Made by a program: the position numbers and the translations under genes. This document shows, one piece after another, positions 19,112 to 27,013 of a DNA stretch of 64,000 nt; within the stretch, counting starts at the first letter, position 1, and each line of letters begins with the position of its first letter. Location of the stretch: positions 620,001-684,000 of the forward strand of contig OZ223208.1 in the NCBI GenBank assembly GCA_965140405.1. The letters run 5' to 3'. Source of the stretch: G963556115 sp963666605. GTDB taxonomy: Bacteria > Planctomycetota > SZUA-567. The notes under the pieces were generated by a model. It was given only the letters and a program-made list of their open reading frames with translations. It had not been told where the DNA came from and did no database searches.

Positions 19112-19383
19112 CAAAACGATATTTTTTTACTCATTTAAACAGTATTATAGACATCTCTATAGCAAAATCAAGCATTGAATGGTATTTATAGAAATAAATA
19201 CGACACAAAACCTAAAACGCTACACACCAATCACTACATAATCATCAATGCTATTTTTTGCTCAAAATTACTGAGTATAACTACTAAATTAATAGTATTT
19301 AAATTTTATTTGCATTCGATAAATAATTTAATAACAGATTAAGAATACACTTAAAATACTACTAGACAAGTTATTTTTTGCAT

Positions 19384-19416
19384 ATTGCGCAAATTTATTA
19401 ATATTTTTTGCGCAAA
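19384..19416. promoter_or_regulatory. Paired LacI-type operators O2/O3
   Basis: Two further copies: TTGCGCAA at 19385-19392 (ATTGCGCAAA in context) and TTTGCGCAAA at 19407-19416. Their centres are 23 bp apart, about two helical turns, so both lie on nearly the same face. The second ends five bases before the -35 box. Confidence 0.65.
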
Positions 19417-19421
19417 TAAAC

Positions 19422-19449
19422 TTGACTAGCAACAATCATGTTGTAATCT
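19422..19449 (+). promoter_or_regulatory. Promoter of the polyol ABC/dehydrogenase operon
   Basis: TTGACT (19422-19427), 16-bp spacer, TAATCT (19444-19449). It is followed by an untranslated leader of about 80 bases that ends in T runs (19493-19522) just before the GGAG ribosome site. Confidence 0.6.
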
Positions 19450-19534
19450 AAAGACATGACAACTGATAATTGAAACTGTATTAGATGTTCTGTTTTTTTG
19501 TTTTTTTTGTTTTTTTTGTTTTGGAGATATTTCT

Positions 19535-20452
19535 ATGTTAAAAAAATTGGCTTTGTTGTGTGCTCTATTTGCTCTATGTCTAGCTCTTCCAGTTGCAAAT
19601 GCAGAAGATAAGGACGGCAAACTCACCATCGGTGTTTCATTTCAAGAAATGAACAACCCTTACTTCGTAGTTATGAATGAAGCAGCAGAAGATATTGCTA
19701 AACAGGTTGGGGCTGACCTAATCGTTACAGATGCTCGCCATGATGTAAGTAAACAGATCAGTGATATTGAAGACATGATTCAGAAAGGTATCGATATTCT
19801 TATCCTAAACCCAACAGATTCAGTTGGTGTTCAGGGTGCAGTTGAAACAGCTACAGAAGCAGGTGTTGTTGTAGTATGTGTTGATGCTCAGGCAGAAGGT
19901 CCTATCGACTCATTCGTAGGTTCTAAGAACTATGATGCTGGTCTATTTGCTGGTGAATACCTAGTTAAATTATTAGGCGGCAAGGGTGAAGTTGCTATTC
20001 TTGACGGTATCCCAGTTGTGCCTATTCTTGAAAGAGTAAAAGGTTTCAAAGCAGCTGTAGCAAAAGCTCCAGGAATCAAAATTGTTAACGTTCAAAATGG
20101 TAAACAAGAAAGAAGTGTTGCACTAACTGTAGTTGAAAACATGATCCAGGCTAACCCAGAACTAGACGGTATCTTCAGTGTTAATGATACTGGTGCATAT
20201 GGCGCTCTAGCAGCTATTGAAGCTTCAGGTAAAGATATCGCTCTTGTAAGTGTTGATGGTGCTCCAGAAGCTATCAAATACATCCTTGAAGGCGGCGCTT
20301 TCAAAGCAACAAGTGCTCAGTACCCACGTGACCAGATCCGCATAGGTCTTGCAATTGCTCTTGCAAAATACTGGGGTGCACACATTCCAAAGTCTATTCC
20401 AGTTGACGTTGAATTGATCACAAAGGACAACGCTGCAGGCTTTAGCTGGTAA
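19535..20452 (+). CDS. Sugar/polyol ABC transporter substrate-binding protein (RbsB-like)
   Basis: Periplasmic binding protein of 305 residues of the ribose/galactose family. The signal peptide is MLKKLALLCALFALCLALPVANA with AxA cleavage. The mature domain starts GKLTIGVSFQEMNNPYFVVMNEAAE, then IDILILNPTDSVGVQGAVE, VGSKNYDAGLFAGEYL, and the hinge-near GIFSVNDTGAYGALAAIEASGK. It is the first and probably the most strongly expressed gene of the operon, followed by a terminator-like hairpin before the ATPase gene. Dehydrogenases downstream suggest a pentitol or tetritol ligand (inference). Confidence 0.92.
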   Translation: MLKKLALLCALFALCLALPVANAEDKDGKLTIGVSFQEMNNPYFVVMNEAAEDIAKQVGADLIVTDARHDVSKQISDIEDMIQKGIDILILNPTDSVGVQGAVETATEAGVVVVCVDAQAEGPIDSFVGSKNYDAGLFAGEYLVKLLGGKGEVAILDGIPVVPILERVKGFKAAVAKAPGIKIVNVQNGKQERSVALTVVENMIQANPELDGIFSVNDTGAYGALAAIEASGKDIALVSVDGAPEAIKYILEGGAFKATSAQYPRDQIRIGLAIALAKYWGAHIPKSIPVDVELITKDNAAGFSW

Positions 20453-20491
20453 ATCTGTATCAAAATGAATTTGAAGTAAATCTTTACAAAT

Positions 20492-20544
20492 AATATTAGA
20501 GGTCTTATTTATCAATATCAAATTTGACCTCTAATATTTTTTTT
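20492..20544 (+). terminator. Intra-operon terminator/attenuator after the binding-protein gene
   Basis: Perfect 13-bp stem (20492-20504 / 20526-20538) followed by a run of eight T (to 20544), placed 40 bases after the binding-protein stop and 58 bases before the ATPase start. No new promoter is obvious in the gap, so partial read-through would give more binding protein than membrane components. Confidence 0.75.
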
Positions 20545-20601
20545 ATCACTAGAGTTACTATAGCTATGCAACTTCATATTTGAAGATTTAGAGGATTAAA
20601 A

Positions 20602-22131
20602 ATGAATGACAATTGTCTCCTTGAGCTTAAACAAGTCTCAAAGACTTTCAGTGGAGTAAAAGCCCTACAAGGTGTTGACCTTAAAATAAGAGCTGGGAAA
20701 ATTCACGCATTAGCAGGTGAGAATGGTGCTGGAAAATCAACTCTTATGAAAATCATTATGGGTGTATATCAACCCGATGCACATACAGGTGAAATGCGTT
20801 TTGAAGGAGAAGTAATACAACACGCATCACCACAACATGCACAAGATCTAGGTATCGGAATTATCTATCAGGAGTTTAGCCTGATACCGCATATGACAGT
20901 ATATGAAAATATCTTTCTCGGTAGAGAATTAAGAAAGAAGACTGGTCTTCTTGATAAAAAAGCAATGCGAACAAAAGCCATAAAATTACTAAACGGCTTA
21001 AATATGGATATCAATCCAGATCTAAAAGTATTTGAGCTCAGTATTGCTCAGCAACAATTTGTAGAAATTGCCAAAGCGATCAGCCTCAAAGTAAAAATAT
21101 TGATCTTAGACGAACCAACAGCGCCACTTACGCCTGTTGAGGTAGAGAGCTTATTTGTTCTAATGCGAAATCTAAGAAGCAAAGGTGTGGGCATGGTATT
21201 CATATCCCACCACCTTGAAGAAATATTCGAAATAGCTGATGAGATGACCTGTCTACGCGATGGACAAACTGTCGGTTACAAAGAGATTAAAGACTTAGAT
21301 ATGACTGAGCTGATACGTATGATGGTTGGTCGCGATGTATCCCAAACGTTCCCAATTAATGATGTTCCCGTCGACTACAACTCAGAACCACTACTAAGCG
21401 TAAAATCAATTCAGCGTGCAAATTACATGCCGAAGGTCTCTTTCGATCTATATCCTGGGGAAATACTCGGAATCGCTGGTCTTGTCGGTGCAGGTCGAAG
21501 TGAATTAGTAAGAGCTATCACCGGGGCAGATAGTACAAAAGAAAAAGTTCTCGAAATTAATGGCGAATCGGTAACAATCAAAAGTCCGAAAGATGCCTTA
21601 GACCTTGGGATTGGTCTACTACCTGAAGACAGAAAGAACCAAGGATTGATCCTTGATTTTAGTGTTGAATATAATGTTGTTATTAATACGCTACAATCTT
21701 CACTAAATAACCTTCGCACAATTAAAAGAAGCTCTTTATCGCAGAGGACAAAGGTACAGATTGACGCACTAAAAATTAAAACACCTTCAGAAAGAACCGT
21801 TGTCAAGCAACTTTCTGGTGGAAACCAACAAAAAGTTGTTATAGGAAAGTGGCTTAGTACTAAATGTAAAATCCTTATCTTTGACGAACCGACAAGAGGA
21901 ATCGATGTAGGAGCAAAAGCGGAAATTTATGATCTCATGCGAGGTCTGACAAAGAAAGGGATGGGCATTATCATGATCTCCTCCGAACTACCTGAGGTAG
22001 TTGGTATTAGTGACAGGGTTATGGTAATGCGAAAAGATGATATTGTTGCGACATTAAAAGATGACGAAATTACGCCTGACAGAATTATGGAATATGCTGC
22101 TGGCACTAAAGGAGGAAATAATGCAGAATAA
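20602..22131 (+). CDS. Sugar/polyol ABC transporter ATP-binding protein (RbsA/MglA-like)
   Basis: Duplicated ATPase of 509 residues that powers the ribose-type importer. The first domain has Walker A GENGAGKST, signature LSIAQQQ and Walker B ILILDEPTAPL. The second has GLVGAGRSE in place of Walker A, signature LSGGNQQK and Walker B ILIFDEPTRGID. The degenerate second P-loop is normal for this family. The permease start overlaps its last 11 bases, so the two are translationally coupled. Confidence 0.95.
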   Translation: MNDNCLLELKQVSKTFSGVKALQGVDLKIRAGKIHALAGENGAGKSTLMKIIMGVYQPDAHTGEMRFEGEVIQHASPQHAQDLGIGIIYQEFSLIPHMTVYENIFLGRELRKKTGLLDKKAMRTKAIKLLNGLNMDINPDLKVFELSIAQQQFVEIAKAISLKVKILILDEPTAPLTPVEVESLFVLMRNLRSKGVGMVFISHHLEEIFEIADEMTCLRDGQTVGYKEIKDLDMTELIRMMVGRDVSQTFPINDVPVDYNSEPLLSVKSIQRANYMPKVSFDLYPGEILGIAGLVGAGRSELVRAITGADSTKEKVLEINGESVTIKSPKDALDLGIGLLPEDRKNQGLILDFSVEYNVVINTLQSSLNNLRTIKRSSLSQRTKVQIDALKIKTPSERTVVKQLSGGNQQKVVIGKWLSTKCKILIFDEPTRGIDVGAKAEIYDLMRGLTKKGMGIIMISSELPEVVGISDRVMVMRKDDIVATLKDDEITPDRIMEYAAGTKGGNNAE

Positions 22132-23107
22132 TGAAGTACAGAGTAGAGCTAGTGTGAATAGGGCGAAGATGTCACACTATATTACTTCAAGACCGGAACT
22201 ACTATCTTTGTGCGGCTTTATAATTTTATGTATTGTGATGACATTGGTATCTGATAATTTCTTGACAATGGATAATTTGACAAATATTGCACGTCAGGTT
22301 TCAATCAACGCAATTATAGCTTCTGGCCTAACTTTGGTTATTTTGACTGGTGGTATTGACCTTTCAGTTGGTGCTGTTATGGCACTTAGTGGAACATTTG
22401 TAGCTGGTGCAATGATATATGGCATGTCCCCTATTGTATCAGTAATGATAGGTTTAGCGATAGGTATTTGTGCAGGCTTCATAAATGGTTTCCTGGTTGC
22501 GTATCTACACATGCCTTCATTTATCGTAACACTTGCAATGATGGAAGTTCCGCGCGGCATAGCCCTTCTATACACAGGTGGATACCCTCTAAGTGGTCTT
22601 CCAAAATCATTTGCAATACTAGGGCGCGGTAGCATATTTGGACTACAGACACCTATCTTAGTAATGATTATTGTGTACATTGCAGTATATATCGTATTAA
22701 ATCATCTACCATTTGGGAGATATGTTTACGCTATCGGTGGTAACGAAGAGGCTGTACGTCTCTCAGGTATAAAAGTACCAAGATATAAAATGCTTGTATA
22801 TGCAATAAGTGGTCTGACTGCCTCAATAAGTGGTGTTGTGCTTTCAAGTAGGCTAATGAGTGGACAGCCTAACTCTGGTGTTGGGTTCGAACTAGATGCA
22901 ATTGCTGCGGTTATTCTTGGTGGAACCGACATCGCTGGTGGTAAGGGACATATCGTCGGTACGCTTATAGGTGCATTGATACTAGGTGTGCTTAATAATG
23001 GTCTTAACCTGCTTGGGGTTTCTCCATATTCTCAGAAGGTTCTCAAAGGCGCAATCATTATCTTAGCAATCTACATCAGCTCATCAAGGCAGAAAAAGCA
23101 AGGTTAG
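22121..23107 (+). CDS. Sugar/polyol ABC transporter permease (RbsC-like)
   Basis: Membrane channel subunit of 328 residues with about 8-10 hydrophobic helices. Family motifs are TLVILTGGIDLSVGAVMALSG-type sequence near residue 65, AIGGNEEAVRLSGIKV near 210, and AAVILGGTDIAGGKGHIVGT near 270. An upstream ATG at 22061 exists in frame, but the ATG at 22121 has the ideal AAGGAGG site seven bases before it, so that start is chosen; the gene then overlaps the ATPase gene by 11 bases. Confidence 0.94.
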   Translation: MQNNEVQSRASVNRAKMSHYITSRPELLSLCGFIILCIVMTLVSDNFLTMDNLTNIARQVSINAIIASGLTLVILTGGIDLSVGAVMALSGTFVAGAMIYGMSPIVSVMIGLAIGICAGFINGFLVAYLHMPSFIVTLAMMEVPRGIALLYTGGYPLSGLPKSFAILGRGSIFGLQTPILVMIIVYIAVYIVLNHLPFGRYVYAIGGNEEAVRLSGIKVPRYKMLVYAISGLTASISGVVLSSRLMSGQPNSGVGFELDAIAAVILGGTDIAGGKGHIVGTLIGALILGVLNNGLNLLGVSPYSQKVLKGAIIILAIYISSSRQKKQG

Positions 23108-23197
23108 AGAAGCAAAAATCATAACTGTTGAACATATAGTTTATTAGAAAAATTATATTTTATCATATTTCGTATTATTATAAAAAAGGATAGTATC

Positions 23198-24274
23198 ATG
23201 AGTAATTTACCAGATAAAATGAAAGCAGTAATTTGTCATGGCCCAAAGGACTATAAATTAGAAGAAATCGCTAGACCTGTAGCTGGTGTAAATGAGCTAG
23301 TTATCAAGGTTGTCGGCAGTGGTATCTGTGCAGGAGATGTTAAAGCAGCCGCAGGAGCACAGATGTTCTGGGGAGGGGAAGATCCATGGCTCAAGGCTCC
23401 AGTTGTTCCTGGTCATGAGTTTTTTGGTGAAGTAGTAGAAATTGGTGAAGGTGCTGCAGAGCATCACGGTGTTGCTATGGGAGACTTGATCCTCTGTGAA
23501 CAGATTCTACCTTGTAACAAGTGCCGTTTCTGTAAAAGTGGTAAGTATTGGATGTGTGAAGTTCACAATATTTTTGGTTTCCAGAAAGATGTTGCAGAAG
23601 GCGGAATGTCCGAATATATGCGCTTCCCAGCAAACTCAATTGTGCACAAGATCCCTGCTGACTTAACTTTAAAAGAAGCAGCCCTCGTAGAACCTATGGC
23701 ATGTGCAATTCACACAGTACGTCGTGGTGATATTGACCTTGACGATGTAGTTGTTCTTGCAGGTGCTGGACCACTTGGTCTATGTATGATTCAGGCAATA
23801 GCATTAAAAACTCCAAAGAAACTTATTGTATTAGACGCGGATGACAGTAGACTAGAGTTATCAAAAAAGCTAGGAGCTGATATAGTGATGAACCCAACAA
23901 AGGTTGACGCTATAAAAGAGATAAAGGCTATGACTGATGGTTACGGTTGTGATGTATATATTGAAGCTACAGGATCCCCAGTAGGAGTCACTCAGGGACT
24001 AGAGATGATTAGAAAACTTGGACGTTTTGTTGAGTTCAGCGTATTTGGTAAAGAGACTACAGTTGACTGGTCAGTGATTGGTGATAGAAAAGAACTAGAT
24101 CTACGTGGAGCACACTTAGGACCGTATTCTTACCCTATCGCTATCGACTTGTTCCAGAGAAAATTGATTAGTGCGGAAGAGATAGTAACGCATGAATTCC
24201 CTTTAAGTGATTTTGAAAAAGCATTTGCAATTGCTTCAACAACAGAATCAATAAAGGTAGTTCTTGTTCCGTAG
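23198..24274 (+). CDS. Zinc-dependent polyol dehydrogenase, erythritol/L-threitol dehydrogenase-like
   Basis: Medium-chain NAD(P)-dependent dehydrogenase of 358 residues. Catalytic zinc residues are seen in GICAGDVKAAAG (Cys-x-x-Asp) and GHEFFGE, the structural zinc site in CNKCRFCKSGKYWMC, and the Rossmann motif in LAGAGPLGLCM. The segment MFWGGEDPWLKAPVVPGHE resembles proteins annotated as erythritol/L-threitol dehydrogenase. It probably oxidises the imported polyol to a ketose. The neighbouring FGGY kinase, which would phosphorylate that ketose, is broken. Confidence 0.82.
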   Translation: MSNLPDKMKAVICHGPKDYKLEEIARPVAGVNELVIKVVGSGICAGDVKAAAGAQMFWGGEDPWLKAPVVPGHEFFGEVVEIGEGAAEHHGVAMGDLILCEQILPCNKCRFCKSGKYWMCEVHNIFGFQKDVAEGGMSEYMRFPANSIVHKIPADLTLKEAALVEPMACAIHTVRRGDIDLDDVVVLAGAGPLGLCMIQAIALKTPKKLIVLDADDSRLELSKKLGADIVMNPTKVDAIKEIKAMTDGYGCDVYIEATGSPVGVTQGLEMIRKLGRFVEFSVFGKETTVDWSVIGDRKELDLRGAHLGPYSYPIAIDLFQRKLISAEEIVTHEFPLSDFEKAFAIASTTESIKVVLVP

Positions 24275-24294
24275 TATAATTAATTTTGGAAAAA

Positions 24295-24766
24295 AGTAGC
24301 CAACTCTGGGATTTAAACGCAAAAACGGACAAGATAATGGGCTTAGAACCTTACCCATACCAAAGATCACCTGTATAGATAGATGTTTGAAGGTACTGTT
24401 TTATGCCCATAGAGACAAAATGGAAGTTGTAGTTGGAAAATCCCACCTGACGACAATATTAAGCTCTTTGGTGGTGCAACCAAATAAGATTTATGGTTGC
24501 AAATATTCTCTGATATGACAAACTTACCAGTTGAAACAATATAAGAAGAGATTGAGACTACTTTAGGTGATGTATTACTTGCAGCACTCGGAGTAGGCTT
24601 GATCGGTGTTCCAGCATATTTAGAGCATTGGTTTACTCTTAAAGACAGAGCTACCCCAGACGCAAAAAATGTTGCTGTTTATAATAAACTATTTACAGAG
24701 TATGGAAAATCTATACCCAGACAAAAGATGTTATGGCAAGGCTTGGAAAGTAACACTCCTCCCTAG
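24295..24766 (+). pseudogene. Remnant of an FGGY-family carbohydrate kinase (C-terminal third)
   Basis: Degraded xylulokinase/ribulokinase-type gene. Frame 1 reads SSQLWDLNAKTDKIMGLEP, the FGGY segment normally like ERSPIWDPNARG...GL. After a frameshift it reads LTHTKDHLYR-stop-MFEGTV, the normal SHTRAHLYRA.EG motif. After further shifts it reads IKLFGGATK-stop-DLWLQIFSDMTNLPV, then an in-frame stop and GDVLLAALGVGLIGVPAYLE, ending at TAG 24766. So it has at least two frameshifts and several stops, and the whole N-terminal ATPase domain is missing. It lies between two dehydrogenase genes in the same direction, where a pentulokinase would be expected. Edges are approximate. Confidence 0.82.
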
Positions 24767-24850
24767 TCATTTTAAGACTAAATTTTACCTATATAGTGAT
24801 AATTTCACAATATTTTTATAAATGCACACAGTATATAAGAGGATTTAACA

Positions 24851-25579
24851 ATGAGTAACTTAACTGGTAAAAAGATTGTAGTAACAGGAGCCACTAGTGG
24901 CATTGGTAGAGCAATTGTCGATGAACTACTCAAGGTAGGCGCATATGTATATGGCGTTGGATTTGGTCAAGACATAATAGATGAACTAAATGCACTTGAG
25001 AATTGCGAAGCGGTAGAATTAGATGTTACTAGTGAGGAAGCAGTAGAAAGCTATGCCGCAACCTTACCAAGTGTTGACGGCCTAGTCAACAGTGCAGGAA
25101 TCGCCATTCTTGAACCTGTACTAAGCTTCAAAAAAGAGAGCCTTGAGAAGGTCTTGGCAGTAAATCTTATCGGTGGCCTTCTAATGGGTCGTGAGATTGC
25201 TAAAATAATGATTAAAAATAATGTTGCAGGATCAATAGTCAACCTATCTTCTCAAGCATCAATCATTGGCTTAAGAGATCACCTAAGTTACTGCTCATCA
25301 AAGGGCGCAATTGACTCAGCAACCATGGTAATGTGCATGGAGCTTGGTGAGTATAATATCCGAGTAAATGCAGTAAATCCAACAGTTACAATGACATCAA
25401 TGGGAAGAATGGCGTGGTCAGACCCAGCCAAGAGCGGGCCTGTCCTCAAAGCGATGCCACTAGGACGTTTTGCAGAACCTGAAGAAATTGCAAAACCAGT
25501 TCTATTCCTTCTTAGCGACGATTCTTCAATGATTTCTGGTGTTGCACTACCTGTTGATGGTGGATATACTATTCAGTAG
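24851..25579 (+). CDS. Short-chain dehydrogenase/reductase, L-xylulose reductase-like
   Basis: Classical SDR of 242 residues that interconverts a ketose and a polyol with NAD(P)H. Cofactor motif is TGATSGIGRAI, then a NSAG-type motif (LVNSAGIA), catalytic Ser in NLSSQAS, YCSSKGA (Tyr-x-x-x-Lys) and the C-terminal VALPVDGGYTIQ. The short length, start SNLTGKKIVVTGATSG and ELDVTSEEAV resemble dicarbonyl/L-xylulose reductases. Together with the two Zn dehydrogenases it suggests stepwise conversion of pentitols and pentuloses. Confidence 0.85.
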   Translation: MSNLTGKKIVVTGATSGIGRAIVDELLKVGAYVYGVGFGQDIIDELNALENCEAVELDVTSEEAVESYAATLPSVDGLVNSAGIAILEPVLSFKKESLEKVLAVNLIGGLLMGREIAKIMIKNNVAGSIVNLSSQASIIGLRDHLSYCSSKGAIDSATMVMCMELGEYNIRVNAVNPTVTMTSMGRMAWSDPAKSGPVLKAMPLGRFAEPEEIAKPVLFLLSDDSSMISGVALPVDGGYTIQ

Positions 25580-25616
25580 TATTGTTTTTGTGCAAATATT
25601 ATTTTAGGAGACTAAT

Positions 25617-26660
25617 TTGAAAGCATTTATTTTAGAGAAAAAAGGTGTACTAGCTACACGCGATATCGATATTCAAGAGAGTGTTGGACCTGATGATGTA
25701 AAGATAGCACCAAAAAGTATTGGTATTTGTGGTAGCGATATACATTACTATCAGCATGGTAACATTGGTGACTTTGTTGTAAATGAACCGATGGTTCTAG
25801 GTCATGAAGCTAGTGGTGAAATTATTGAAGTTGGTTCCAACGTCAAAGATCTCAAAGTTGGGGACAGAGTCTGCATGGAACCAGGAATCCCTGAAGCAGG
25901 AAGTAGAGCTGTATTTGAAGGGCATTACAACCTTGACCCTGCTGTCCGTTTCTGGGCAACCCCGCCAATCCATGGCTGTATGCGTGAAACCGTAGTTCAC
26001 CCAGCATCACTAACATTTAAGCTACCAGAGAATGTGAGTTATGACGAAGGTGTACTTGTAGAACCTCTATCTATCGGTATCTATTCTGCACAAAAAGCTT
26101 GTATAAAACCAGGTGACGTTGCAGTTGTACTTGGCGCTGGTACTATAGGCCTAGTTACTGCACTTGCTGCTCTTGGTGCAGGATGTTCACAGGTAATTAT
26201 CTGTGACTACAAGCAAGGTAAGCTTGATTTTGTAAACAAGCACTACTCAGATTTGATGATACGCACCGTAAACCCAGCAAATGAAGATCCTCTAGCAGTA
26301 GTTGCTGAAATTACTGGAAATTGGGGCGCTGATATACTCTTTGAAGCAAGTGGATCTCCAGCAGCTATTCTTTCTTGTATGGATTATGTTTGCCCTGCCG
26401 GTACTGTTGTATTTGTTGGCATGCCTCCAGAGTCAGCAGCACCAGTAGACATTGTTAAAGCTCAGGTTAAAGAGATTACAATGAAGACAATATTCAGATA
26501 TGCAAATGTCTATGATAGAGCAATTAGAAGCATTGCTAGCGGTTCAGTCAATGTCAAGCCACTAGTAACAGCAAGGTACACATTTGATAAAGCAGTTGAA
26601 GCATATGACTTCGCTTCTACGACACCTGATGACCAAGTTAAAATCATCATCGAAATGTAA
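25617..26660 (+). CDS. Xylitol/sorbitol dehydrogenase (zinc-type MDR)
   Basis: NAD-dependent polyol dehydrogenase of 347 residues. Catalytic zinc residues appear in GICGSDIHYYQHGNIGDF and LGHEASGE, followed by GDRVCMEPGIP. The usual four-cysteine structural zinc lobe is absent, as in many bacterial xylitol dehydrogenases. The Rossmann motif is LGAGTIGLVTALAA. It probably oxidises xylitol to D-xylulose, which would need a kinase to enter the pentose phosphate pathway. The start is TTG, chosen because TTAGGAG lies six bases upstream and the protein then begins MKAFILEKKG as the family does. Confidence 0.85.
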   Translation: MKAFILEKKGVLATRDIDIQESVGPDDVKIAPKSIGICGSDIHYYQHGNIGDFVVNEPMVLGHEASGEIIEVGSNVKDLKVGDRVCMEPGIPEAGSRAVFEGHYNLDPAVRFWATPPIHGCMRETVVHPASLTFKLPENVSYDEGVLVEPLSIGIYSAQKACIKPGDVAVVLGAGTIGLVTALAALGAGCSQVIICDYKQGKLDFVNKHYSDLMIRTVNPANEDPLAVVAEITGNWGADILFEASGSPAAILSCMDYVCPAGTVVFVGMPPESAAPVDIVKAQVKEITMKTIFRYANVYDRAIRSIASGSVNVKPLVTARYTFDKAVEAYDFASTTPDDQVKIIIEM

Positions 26661-26677
26661 TCAGAAACACACATAAA

Positions 26678-26744
26678 TAACACTATAAACCTAAAAGCAC
26701 TCTATAATCTTAAGTTATAGAGTGCTTTTAGGTTTATAGTGTTA
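26678..26744. terminator. Long bidirectional hairpin terminator
   Basis: Perfect 30-bp stem (26678-26707 / 26715-26744) with a 7-nt loop between the convergent xylitol dehydrogenase and copper ATPase genes. There is no T run, but the stem is far longer than needed for termination. Confidence 0.75.
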
Positions 26745-26809
26745 AATCTCACATTAATAGATTTAAAAGAATGCTTGTTAATCCAAAAAATAATCAAATA
26801 AGACCTCGA

Positions 26810-27013
26810 CTACCCTATAATATAGCCAGCATTGACGACCGCCTCCTTGACAGACTCAAAATCACTCTTACCATCTTCAAAAGTAACAGTCAACTCTTTT
26901 TGCTCAAGATCAACCTCAGCCTCAGCTACACCTTGAACACTTAATGCTGCCTTTTCCACACTCATCTTACAATGATTACAACTCATTCCTTCTACAGTAA
27001 TTTTTTCAGTCAT
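26810..27013 (-). CDS. Possible free CopZ copper chaperone from an internal start in copA
   Basis: The last 67 codons of copA begin with ATG (M757 of the long protein) preceded by AAGGAG (27020-27025) at six bases, a better site than most genes here have. Translation from this start gives MTEKITVEGMSCNHC... to YIIG, a full-length CopZ with the usual size (about 68 residues) and the copper-binding CxxC. No stop separates it from the ATPase frame. The simplest reading is a former copA-copZ gene pair whose copA stop was lost, leaving both fused and free forms possible. Whether the free form is made is not shown by sequence alone. Confidence 0.55.
   Translation of the reverse strand: MTEKITVEGMSCNHCKMSVEKAALSVQGVAEAEVDLEQKELTVTFEDGKSDFESVKEAVVNAGYIIG

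Noticed and set aside
24400..24580. Stop-codon reassignment or selenocysteine to explain stops in the FGGY remnant
   Set aside because: Several different stops, frameshifts and loss of two thirds of the gene fit decay. All intact genes in the window use standard termination.
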